Shown in pieces: positions 1 to 8,200 of a stretch of DNA of 21,200 nucleotides. The stretch lies in IMG/VR virus record IMGVR_UViG_3300044823_000114, positions 1 through 21,200 of that record; one strand, 5' to 3'. The stretch's first letter is position 1; each line of letters starts with the position of its first letter. The stretch comes from a virus. The translations under genes and the position numbers were made by a program. The notes beneath the pieces are model-generated. The model searched no databases. It was not told the DNA's origin and saw nothing but the letters and a program-made list of their open reading frames with translations.

Positions 1-426
1 CGCCTTTATGTCTTCTACATTCTCTTCAAGAGCGGGTTCCATAAACGGATACGCCTGTGAGCCCGGGTGTTGTACTTGTTTTGTGAATACGTCGCCATCA
101 TCTGCAACGAAGTGTAATGCTAGGGCTTTTACCGGCACGATTAGGTGTGGTTTCGTTCCCTTCTCAAGATACCAGCCATATGATTTCGATGTATAGACTC
201 TTCCTTCGAGGTTTCCGGGCGTTGCCGGTATCGTGTGGATGCTAATCTTAAGCTGGCCGCTTTTTACGTGTACCTTTATCTTAGCGGACGTCTCTACGAT
301 AGCTAAACCTGCATTAATCGCGGCAACTAGCATCGGATTCGTTGCACTAATCTTCTCGCCGAACCTAGCCACAACTGCGGATATACCTTCTACTTTACAT
401 CCTACGCCGGTTTCAGCATCGACCAT
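1..426 (-). CDS. HK97 gp10-like tail-completion protein (3' end cut by window edge)
   Basis: The frame is open from an ATG at 426 to the left edge, giving 142 residues with no stop. The second half carries the pattern typical of the HK97 gp10 family: GWYLEKGTKPH (84-94), then PVKALALHF, then QHPGSQAYPFMEPAL (119-133). Members of this family act at the head-tail or tail-terminator junction during assembly. The start directly follows the stop of the head-closure gene with no gap, and a GAGG Shine-Dalgarno site lies inside the end of that gene. Connector, closure and gp10-like protein in this order is the usual tailed-phage arrangement. Most family members are about 110-160 residues, so little is probably missing. 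The family call rests on motifs read by eye. Confidence 0.85.
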   Translation of the reverse strand, partial: MVDAETGVGCKVEGISAVVARFGEKISATNPMLVAAINAGLAIVETSAKIKVHVKSGQLKISIHTIPATPGNLEGRVYTSKSYGWYLEKGTKPHLIVPVKALALHFVADDGDVFTKQVQHPGSQAYPFMEPALEENVEDIKA

Positions 427-870
427 TTATGTTCCCTCGTCGTCGTATTCTATGATTTCAACAGCACCAATACGAAGATAATGCCATTCGAAGTCTAGGT
501 TTACGAGTGTTACGATGTACCAATACCGAGATAGCCCCGTTTTAAGGTTCGTGTATTTAATAATCATTCTCGGGTCTATTCTCGCGTCATAGCGAACCAA
601 TATCGAATGAGTTAAGATTTCTTGTTGCTGACCCGCCATCATTACGTCGTCGGGATGTGGCGTTTGAATGTCGCAATATACGCCGGTTCCGTCATAGCCG
701 GTTAGATAGTCGACATAATCCTGATATGGATGCCCCCCTATTTCGTCGCCGGTTTTTGGGCCTTCGTATCGCTGAAATACGATTTTTCGCCTAAGTTGAA
801 ATAGCGTATTCCTCGGGTTTCGCTTAGTCGGCGATGGTGAGGGGTCGAATCTAATATCGGTAATGGTCAT
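427..870 (-). CDS. Head closure / head-tail adaptor protein
   Basis: This 147-residue protein resembles the SPP1 gp16 / Phage_H_T_join family, which binds the connector ring, closes the filled head and receives the tail. The N-terminal strand LRRKIVFQRYEG is followed by a loop region, then ILTHSILVRYDARIDPRMII and a final beta stretch (RYWYIVTLVNLDFEWHYLRI), the usual layout of the small beta-barrel. The ATG overlaps the stop of a 30-codon upstream frame as ATGA. The next gene starts right after its stop and is gp10-like, which supports the call. The connector partner lies 3.3 kb upstream instead of adjacent, because large repeat-protein genes sit between them. Confidence 0.8.
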   Translation of the reverse strand: MTITDIRFDPSPSPTKRNPRNTLFQLRRKIVFQRYEGPKTGDEIGGHPYQDYVDYLTGYDGTGVYCDIQTPHPDDVMMAGQQQEILTHSILVRYDARIDPRMIIKYTNLKTGLSRYWYIVTLVNLDFEWHYLRIGAVEIIEYDDEGT

Positions 871-959
871 TTTTTCGCTCTCGTCTTTCGAAACCCGTTT
901 GGAAACTTCTTTATGAGCTGCGCCTTTCGGCTAAGTGATTTTCCTTTTACTTTCGTCAA
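867..959 (-). CDS. Very small basic protein, 30 residues
   Basis: This short frame fills the gap between the 94-residue gene and the head-closure gene. Its TTG start overlaps the upstream stop (TTGA), and its TGA stop overlaps the ATG of the closure gene (ATGA). The peptide starts MTKVKGKSLSRKAQLIKK and is very basic, with about 11 Lys or Arg in 30 residues. No domain is recognised. It could bind nucleic acid or be an assembly co-factor, but that is only a guess from its charge. The two exact 4-base couplings are the main reason to take it as a real gene; the rare start codon and lack of a clear Shine-Dalgarno site are against it. Confidence 0.5.
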   Translation of the reverse strand: MTKVKGKSLSRKAQLIKKFPNGFRKTRAKK

Positions 960-1240
960 CAGAACACCGGCATAAGGGTGATAACATCATTAAAGCCGCC
1001 AGCGTTAATTACGTGAATAAACGTCGCACTATCTACGTTTGCGAACTGTGGTGACTTTGCAGGGTTATAAGTAATAACTGCATATTCGCTAACGAAAGTA
1101 GATGGCGCTATAATACCAACACTAACGTTCGACGTGGCGGAGTGTAGAAGTCTAATGCTCGGCTGATACTGTGAGACAAAGGGGCCAACGAACTCTTGCG
1201 TTCCCGCGAATACGGTCACGTTGTATTGATATGAGGTCAT
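956..1240 (-). CDS. Small beta-rich structural protein, function unknown
   Basis: This 94-residue protein is mostly alternating hydrophobic and polar residues, as expected for a compact beta sandwich, with no signal peptide or membrane segment. It reads MTSYQYNVTVFAGTQEFVGP at the start and ends in Cys. The ATG lies just after the stop of the 837-residue repeat protein, and a good Shine-Dalgarno site (AGGTGA) spans that stop, so the two are probably made together. It may be a partner or chaperone of the large protein, or a small virion component; nothing in the sequence decides between these. Confidence 0.75.
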   Translation of the reverse strand: MTSYQYNVTVFAGTQEFVGPFVSQYQPSIRLLHSATSNVSVGIIAPSTFVSEYAVITYNPAKSPQFANVDSATFIHVINAGGFNDVITLMPVFC

Positions 1241-3754
1241 CTAGTCACCTAATATTATGATATAAACATTATCAGTAGCCGAGGTTACTTCAATCGTACT
1301 TCCCCACGTCGCTACCGGAAATTGGCCGAAGAACGCGCATTGTTGCGGCTGTAACGTAAACGTATATAGTGTATCTTTAATCGTTAGGTTATACGTATGA
1401 GCGGTTCCGTATTGTTGATTCTGTACGCAAATAACTTCGATTCCGGTATTAGTAAACGCCGTATCGACGGGTGCGGGGATGTATGTGTAACTTGGTACAG
1501 TACCGGAACTTGAAAGGGCGATTGCAGAAAGCGCCGCCTCTAGTGGGGTATTCGCTCTCATCTTCGCAGTCGCAGTTACACCTAAAATTGAAACCTGTAC
1601 GACCGGAACGTTCGCGGTCGGGGTAACAACTGCTGTAACACCTGTAACGGCTGTCGGGATAACGCCAACGTTCGCGGTCGGATGAGCCGTCGCGGTAATT
1701 CCAACGGTGCTTGTCGAGATAACCGACACATATGCCGTAGGGGCGTTAGTAGCGGAAACACCATAGATGCTTACGTTAACTGGAAGTGAATTCGCGGTAG
1801 GATTTACCGTAGCTGTTACGCCCGATACACTCACGCCCGGTTGCGAGACATTTGCAGAAGGACTAATACTAGCGGTAACTCCCGAGACTATTATCTCAGA
1901 ATACCCAAATAAAACATAACAAATCTGCGTCGCTACAGCGTTATTAGTCGACCAGAACGGGGCAAAGCCGCCCTTTTGGAATAGATAGGCGTTAGGGTTA
2001 TGGCTATCGTTGTTTACAATCATCGTGATTCCGTAACTATTAATCCAAAAGCCTTCTCCTTCATCGAGTGAAAGCTGAGCGTAGAGCGGATACGATTGCG
2101 CCCCGCCGCTAGTATTCATTTTTAAAATATCGGTATAAAGAGGATTGTAGCCGAGAGAGAGATAGAGATTCCCGTCGTAGTATTTTATATCCTGCACGCA
2201 CGAGATAGTGGGACTTGGCGTTATAGCGCCAATATACGCTCCCGTCGTTAAATTGTATTGATAAATATACTGTGGATTATTATAACAGCCAGTGACCCAT
2301 AGGATGTTATGGTCGGGGTCTGCCGCGCATCCCGACGGGTCGAATCCCTGTGCAGAGACGTCCCAATAAGTAACAAAGCTTAAATCCGACGCGTTAAATA
2401 TGCCGATTCTACCCTGATTATGAGACGAACCGTTCATTTGTGCGGTGTAAATCTTTCCATCATAATACGTGATACCACCACAATGGTCGTCACCGGTCTG
2501 TGTAGCTATGTTAGTATTCGTAGCGATAACGTTCCAATTTGAATCGTATTTATAAAGCGCGGTCGCTCCTGAACCATAGGTGTACACTCCATCACTTTCG
2601 ACGCCCTGACTACAACTAAGCGCTCCGCTTACCGCTACCGTTCTCATCGCCGATATTACGCCTAATGCTTCGGTAGTAGCCGTGTCGTTATCGCTTATCT
2701 GTAGACTTTCGGTAGTATATTGCCCCTTTTTAGTTACCGTTGTCGTAGCGCCATTCTTATCGGTATGCCACGCGACCTGAGAGTTGTTAGACGAGTCCGT
2801 AGCGCCTATCATTAGTCTATGCCCGGTTAACACGCTTCCCGACGCGGCGTGACTATCCGACATTAGCAATACGCTAGTTGACGATATTCCCGAAGCCGCT
2901 ACTGAATCGAATACGGGGCCAAGTGTGCTAGTTGATTTTGACCAATTTCCGACCTGATACTTTCCGCCTTTTAGGCATAGTGTAATCATATAGTAACTTG
3001 CATAGCCGCTACTATTCGTGTCCCACGCGAGTCTAAACCCATTCGAGAGCATCGCGCCCGTCGCGTGACTCGTTATCGTCGTACCAGCGCCCACGCACGC
3101 GACTACAGAGCCATCGGTGACTTGTAACCTTGTAGCGGAAGACGTAGTTTGACCCGCGAGGCTATACCCCCATTTAGCCCATTGATTCGTTCCGTCATAC
3201 GCGCCAAGCATATAGAGTAAATTTGACGTATTACTTCCTGACGCGACTGCCGCACCTGCGTGAAGTACGACGTCGGGCTGAAATCCCGGGCTTGTAATAT
3301 CTTGATTTCCTGTAGTAGTCTGTGCAGTCCACGGTACAACCGTTGCGTTCGTTATGTCGCTTCCGCCGAGAGCGAGGAAGTGATACGTCGGGGCGAATGT
3401 GGTCGTTGTCCAGTTTATCGTAAACCCATCAGCGTCAAGCGACGTAAGTGCGCCTTCGTGGATAGTACTACCCGTATATTGTACATAGCCGCATATTGCG
3501 CTATTATTCATTCTACGATACGACGAGGTAGTAGTAACGCCGCTATTCGCGACGATAGCGATATAGCCTTGATGAGTGCTATCCGTAGCGAAGCCGTAGC
3601 AGAACTGACAATCGGTTCCGGCAGACCACCCCTCGGCAGCTTGCGCGGTTCCCCAAATGATAAGTGCCTTCGGCTGGAAGCCCACACCCGTAATAGATTG
3701 CGATTGCGGACTCGCTGGCGCGTCAAAGTTACCTGTTTTGGAGTAAAACGTCAT
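1241..3754 (-). CDS. Large modular virion surface protein with inserted beta-propeller and 20-residue repeats
   Basis: This 837-residue protein is probably a fibre or adhesin. Residues 1-371 plus 598-617 align with residues 1-398 of the 1385-residue protein: shared anchors include GVGFQPKALIIWG, FLALGGSD, PGFQPDVVLH, TLCLKGG and ATQICYV. Between the halves, residues about 372-597 hold blades such as GGITYYDGKIYTA, HNILWVTGCYN and QDIKYYDGNLYLS, typical of a YncE/NHL-like beta-propeller. Residues 621-740 hold six 20-residue repeats, and 745-837 form a final beta domain. There is no signal peptide or transmembrane helix. The ATG lies 4 bases after the preceding stop and no clear Shine-Dalgarno site is visible, so expression may depend on coupling. 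A role in host or glycan binding is inferred from architecture only. Confidence 0.85.
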   Translation of the reverse strand: MTFYSKTGNFDAPASPQSQSITGVGFQPKALIIWGTAQAAEGWSAGTDCQFCYGFATDSTHQGYIAIVANSGVTTTSSYRRMNNSAICGYVQYTGSTIHEGALTSLDADGFTINWTTTTFAPTYHFLALGGSDITNATVVPWTAQTTTGNQDITSPGFQPDVVLHAGAAVASGSNTSNLLYMLGAYDGTNQWAKWGYSLAGQTTSSATRLQVTDGSVVACVGAGTTITSHATGAMLSNGFRLAWDTNSSGYASYYMITLCLKGGKYQVGNWSKSTSTLGPVFDSVAASGISSTSVLLMSDSHAASGSVLTGHRLMIGATDSSNNSQVAWHTDKNGATTTVTKKGQYTTESLQISDNDTATTEALGVISAMRTVAVSGALSCSQGVESDGVYTYGSGATALYKYDSNWNVIATNTNIATQTGDDHCGGITYYDGKIYTAQMNGSSHNQGRIGIFNASDLSFVTYWDVSAQGFDPSGCAADPDHNILWVTGCYNNPQYIYQYNLTTGAYIGAITPSPTISCVQDIKYYDGNLYLSLGYNPLYTDILKMNTSGGAQSYPLYAQLSLDEGEGFWINSYGITMIVNNDSHNPNAYLFQKGGFAPFWSTNNAVATQICYVLFGYSEIIVSGVTASISPSANVSQPGVSVSGVTATVNPTANSLPVNVSIYGVSATNAPTAYVSVISTSTVGITATAHPTANVGVIPTAVTGVTAVVTPTANVPVVQVSILGVTATAKMRANTPLEAALSAIALSSSGTVPSYTYIPAPVDTAFTNTGIEVICVQNQQYGTAHTYNLTIKDTLYTFTLQPQQCAFFGQFPVATWGSTIEVTSATDNVYIIILGD
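1535..1888 (-). repeat. Six tandem 20-residue (60-bp) repeats
   Basis: Residues 621-740 of the 837-residue protein form six units with a strict 20-residue period and consensus close to VS-x-x-GVTAT-x-x-PTAN-V. The GVT/GVS/GIT core falls at residues 625, 645, 665, 685, 705 and 725. DNA copies have diverged, but blocks such as acgttcgcggtcgg recur at 1607-1620 and 1669-1682. The units are short beta hairpin-like segments, probably forming a stalk. Confidence 0.85.
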
Positions 3755-3758
3755 TTAT

Positions 3759-4190
3759 TTAGTAATCATACCATCCATTTGTCGGACACGAAACCGTGAA
3801 ATTACCGCCCTGTGCGGCTTTAGCCGTGCCGTAGGTGATGTAGCCGATTAGATATTTCGAACCCGCGTTATTATAAATCACAACGGTCTGCGCGCCGGTA
3901 AACGAAGCGCCTGTCCACGTTTGGTCGGAACTATAGAGTTTCGCATACGCGTTAGGCGCGGTTCCGGTAACTACCGGGTCGTTAAGCGACATAACTGCGC
4001 CGCCCTGTGTATAGCCGTTCGCCGTCGCTAGTTCGTTTGTATTACTATACGTTTCGTCGTTTAATTGGTCTGGTGTTAGACTGCTCGTGTAGAGCGCCAT
4101 ATATACTGTAGAAGTGGCGGCTTTCCACGTTATATCGCCTTTCACGAAGTGCAGTCTAGCCTTTGCGTAAGCATAAGCAACATCTGTCAT
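3759..4190 (-). CDS. Small virion protein, paralogue of the 162-residue protein at 9763-10251
   Basis: This 143-residue protein matches a pattern common in phage head-tail clusters: a start with STVYMALYTSS, then a Tyr-rich segment, GYTQGGAVMSL, TGAQTVVIYNNAG, YLIGYITYGTA and a final NFTVSCPTNGW. The same order of elements occurs in the 162-residue protein at 9763-10251 (YSSYATGGMNP, LISYHDFGG, GTFTVVW), so the two are likely paralogues. Its ATG has a good Shine-Dalgarno site (GAGGGAGA). It directly precedes the 837-residue repeat protein. The function is not established; a small virion or neck component is likely. Confidence 0.75.
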   Translation of the reverse strand: MTDVAYAYAKARLHFVKGDITWKAATSTVYMALYTSSLTPDQLNDETYSNTNELATANGYTQGGAVMSLNDPVVTGTAPNAYAKLYSSDQTWTGASFTGAQTVVIYNNAGSKYLIGYITYGTAKAAQGGNFTVSCPTNGWYDY

Positions 4191-4206
4191 TTTCTCCCTC
4201 TCGTTA

Positions 4207-4857
4207 TTATCTGTACCCGTAACCTAACGAAGCGGTGCCAAAAGGACTCCACTTCACGGCCGAGCTGTCGGCGTAGTCGAACACGTCGAGTTTCCAATCC
4301 TGTAAAAGAACCTCTACTTGTGGTGAAATCGTATAATCCATCTCTTCTCTACTCTGATAGAGCTGAGAAACAAGCATTAGAATCGCTACTTTAATCTCCG
4401 GCGGAACGGCGCTTCTATCATTACCGAATCCGGCAGTATAATCAACCGAGTAATAGCCAAATACGTAGTAATCCCACCAGAACCCCATAAGGAGCTGAAG
4501 ACGTCCCGGTATTGTCATCGTGTCAACGTGATAAATATCTGAATGTTGTACGTGTGCGACGCCTTCTTGGTCGTAAGCAGTAACGTTTAAAACCTCTTGT
4601 AGAGGTGCAGCTCTAAATAAATGAAGCCGCATTGGTAGAATCTCAGGCGGATTCGGCATATACTCCATTCGAAGCGTCTGCGTTAATAGCGCCCTACCTA
4701 TGTATTTCTCGGCCATTCCCGTCGCTGCCGCTATGAGCACTTCAATCGTCTGGTCTTCGCTTTCATTCGATGGGTCAACGTGAAGATAATCCGAAGCCTC
4801 GTCAAGCGTGATAGGATAACCTTCCGGCGGCGTGAGAACTTCAATAGAGCGCTTCAT
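4207..4857 (-). CDS. gp6-like head-tail connector protein
   Basis: This 216-residue protein has the standard N-terminal pattern of the HK97 gp6 / phage gp6-like connector family: LTPPEGYPITLDEASDYLHVD, a pair of helices with DQTIEVLIAAATGMAEKYIGRALLTQTL, then a beta segment ending in PGRLQLLMG, and a final helical stretch VPPEIKVAILMLVSQLYQSRE. Such proteins form a ring under the portal. The start ATG shares one base with the TAA of the 121-residue gene (TAATG), so translation is probably coupled. The closure protein that normally follows is 3.3 kb downstream. Confidence 0.9.
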   Translation of the reverse strand: MKRSIEVLTPPEGYPITLDEASDYLHVDPSNESEDQTIEVLIAAATGMAEKYIGRALLTQTLRMEYMPNPPEILPMRLHLFRAAPLQEVLNVTAYDQEGVAHVQHSDIYHVDTMTIPGRLQLLMGFWWDYYVFGYYSVDYTAGFGNDRSAVPPEIKVAILMLVSQLYQSREEMDYTISPQVEVLLQDWKLDVFDYADSSAVKWSPFGTASLGYGYR

Positions 4858-5222
4858 TATGAATCAACTCCGATAAGTGTGATACTCTGCCCGAGCCGTA
4901 ACAATCCCGACGTGATAATATTCTCCGCGTTTGTTGAGTTATGAATACGTAGCTCGTGGTCATACGTGAGTGGAATAAGAGCTTCGGTATCGGCCTTCGC
5001 AAAAGCGAGCGTTACAGACTCTTCATCTACGTTAATCGAAATTCCGCCGTTACCATCGACTAGGTTATCCTTCTCTAATACGATTCCAGTTAGCGTGTGA
5101 TACATCTTCCACGTAAACGTAGCCCCTTCGACGTCTAGCGGTTCTCCCGCTTTTACTATCGGGATACTAACGGCTATGTCCTCTCCCGCGTCGAATCCTA
5201 TATCTTGATTAATTGCAGCCAT
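4857..5222 (-). CDS. Small Ig-like beta-sandwich virion protein
   Basis: This 121-residue protein has the pattern of a single beta-sandwich domain seen in baseplate-upper-type phage proteins: an N-terminal GEDIAVSIPIV, then GEPLDVEGATFTWKMYHTLTG, VDEESVTLAFAKADTEALIP and a closing YDHELRIHNST. It overlaps its upstream and downstream neighbours by one base each (TAATG on both sides), placing it between the 1385-residue repeat protein and the connector in one coupled set. It could be an assembly partner or cap for the large protein. The fold is read from pattern only and the function is not known. Confidence 0.75.
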   Translation of the reverse strand: MAAINQDIGFDAGEDIAVSIPIVKAGEPLDVEGATFTWKMYHTLTGIVLEKDNLVDGNGGISINVDEESVTLAFAKADTEALIPLTYDHELRIHNSTNAENIITSGLLRLGQSITLIGVDS

Positions 5223-8200
5223 TAAATCCCACCATTAAGTGTAAAATCATCGTTAACCTCGCCGGAGAGGTCTTTAGTATCGGTTTTATCTCCGTTTATT
5301 GAAAACTCGGTATCTACGTCTCCGCTTGCTTCGAGCGTAGAAACATTGCCATTAAGGCTAAACGAATCATCTACTTCACCGGCTGCGTTGATGATTCTCT
5401 GAATTTGATAAATATAAATTTCTTTAATGTCTATCGCATTAGCGACGCACCCTACAGCGCTTACTAAGATACTTGAACTAATCGAGAAGCTTACGGGTTC
5501 ATAATCCGCGACGCCGCTCGGAATAAGACGTATAATGGCGTTAATCGAAGGTGTTACGCTAAGCGAACTCGCGATACCATTTACCATAGAGGCCGCTATA
5601 GACAGCGTAGTTGAAGGCGCTAATGACATAGCGACACCATTTGGTTGCGCTACAACAGGGCCAACCGTCGGCGTTACGCCACTCGCTGATGAAACGCTAC
5701 TCGGTTGTGTCGTAAATGAGTTAAGCGAAACAAAGGATGATTGCGCGAAAGAACTACAGCTCGGTTGTCCTACGAATACAATAAGCGGTGGGGTGCCTAC
5801 GAAAACGCTTGTTCCTGCAACGAAGTCGGAAACCGCACCCGGCGCATTTACCGAAACGTTTGAGCTAACTATAAGTGAAGATAATTGATAATCCGCTACC
5901 GCCTCGACCTGTGAGGCGAGTGTACTTAATGAAGCTTTAATTGATTGTATAATTGCTACGCCGCTCGGTTGCGTACCGGTTACGCTCATTGAAATATATG
6001 GTAACTGCTGGTCAGCGACGCCATCGACCTGCGAGACTAATGCGTTTAATATGGGCGTAATTGATTGAACGTTCGAAGTCGCCGACGGCTGTGCGCAAGC
6101 GATGGCTATACTCGAAATGACGTTTAGGCTATCTGCTATACCACTCGGTGCGCTTGTAGACGTAGAAAGCGATACTACGGGTAGGAGTGCCGCGGTTGTA
6201 CATCCAACGGCGCTTACTACGGGACTATTTATCGGAAATGCCACGTTAGGTAGCTGCTGGTCAGCGATACATCCCGGTTGGGATACATAGACTATATCGC
6301 TCGCGGAAGGAATGATAGCTGGCTGATACGTTGCTACGCAGCCCGAGCACGTTCCAGTTACGCCTAACGACGTTGACGCGGCTTGCGTAGTCGAAATACA
6401 GCCGACTTGAGAAACGTTAGGCGAGTTAATCGGAAACGCTAAGGCCGGTGCTTGAAAATCTGCTGTGCATCCTACGAGACTAGTCGCGACGTTTAGCGAA
6501 GAGGTTATCGGCTGTGCTGATGAGATACTACCCGGTTGCGTTCCCGATATATTCGAGCTAACGGTAAACGTAACCGCTTGCGTAGTAGCTATGCTACTTG
6601 GCTGCGTGCTAGTTGTGCTAAGCCCAACAGAAGCAGTTAAAAGGTTTAAAATACATCCCGGCTGCCCTACAACTACCTGCGCTGCCGTTAAGAGTGTGAT
6701 GGGTTGATACGTTGCGATACCGCTTGGTTGTTTGCCGGTTGCGCTTAATGACAATGCTACAGCTTGCGTAGCCGTAGAACATCCGACTTGTGGTGCTAAA
6801 GGTGAATTAATAGGAATACTAATCGATGCAGCTTGAGAACTAGCAGTACCGCCTAATTGACTTACCGCGCTACTTAACGATGATGCTATTGCTTGTATCG
6901 TCGACGTCGCGCTCGGCTGTGTGCCGATTATGCTAGATGTAACTAAAACTGATTGAATGGTAGAACTTGCGCCTAACTGTGCGACCGTCGTGGCTAACGC
7001 GATAGATGCAGTTAAGAAGTCTGAGATACATCCCGGCTGACCTACAATTACCTGCTCAGCACCTGCCGAGATAGTAATCGGCTGATACGTTGCGATACAG
7101 CTAGGTTGTTTGCCGGTTGCGCTTAATGATAATGCTACAATTTGTGTAGCCGCAGAACAGCCAACTTGTGAAACGTTAGGTGAGTTAATAGGGATACTAA
7201 TCGACGTAGCTTGTTGAGTAGCGGTACATCCTAATTGACTTACCGCGCTACCTAACGATGATGCTACCGCTTGTATCGTCGATGTTGCCGCTGGTTGTGA
7301 GCCGGTTATACTCGAGCTAAGAGAAGCCGCTTGAGATGTAGAACTCGCGCCCGGCTGTGTTCCGGTAGATGTAAGTTTAGTAGAAGCAGTTAAGAAGTTT
7401 GAAACACATCCCGGCTGCGATACCGTTACGCTTTCGGATTCGTTTAGCGTAATAGGTTGGTATGTAGCGATACAGCTCGGTTGTGTGCCTGTTATTCCTA
7501 AAGACGTAGATATAGCTTGTATCGTAGAGATACTAGCCGGTTGCGGTGCCGCGACGTTTGAGCTAACCATAAACGTAACGGCTTGCATATTAGAGGTTCC
7601 GCTTGGTTGCGTGCCGGATACCCCTAATGAGGCTAATGCGGCTTGTCTATCGAAAGTTCCGCTCGGTTGAGTTCCCGTTATACTAAAGCTAGTCGCTACA
7701 GCTTGTTTATCTACCGTACAGCCTAGTTGCGAAGCTGATGCACCAATAGATGATGCCACCGATTGTCTATCCGACGTGCCGCTAGGTTGTGGTGCGGAAG
7801 CGTTTGAGCTAACGGTAAACGTAACCGCTTGATAAGTGGAAGTACATCCTGATTGACTTCCAGTAATTTTTAACGCAGTCGCTACGGCTTGTTTATCTAA
7901 CGTTCCGCCCGGTTGTGTTCCGGTTATGCTACTTGAAATCGATGCCGCTTGTCTATCGGCCGTACAGCCTCGTTGTGTGCCGCTTAGCGACGTACTAATA
8001 GCAACCGCTTGTTGCGCCGATGTCGCGCCCGGCTGTGTTCCAGTTATATTCGAGCTAGACTTAACTGTAATCGCTTGATAGGTCGAAGTCGCTCCCGGTT
8101 GGGTTCCGGTTATATTTGAGGTAACCCCAATTGCTTGTTGTGCCGCCGTACTTCCGCTCTGTGTTCCGGTCACGGAAGCGTTCATTACGCCAGTATTAAA

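Noticed and set aside
3260-3799. Plus-strand open frame of 179 codons
   Set aside because: It lies opposite the 837-residue gene, has no protein-like pattern or Shine-Dalgarno site, and the minus-strand frame is clearly the coding one.
5441-8176. CRISPR-like array
   Set aside because: The repeats are coding, in frame, diverged and without unique spacers of constant length.
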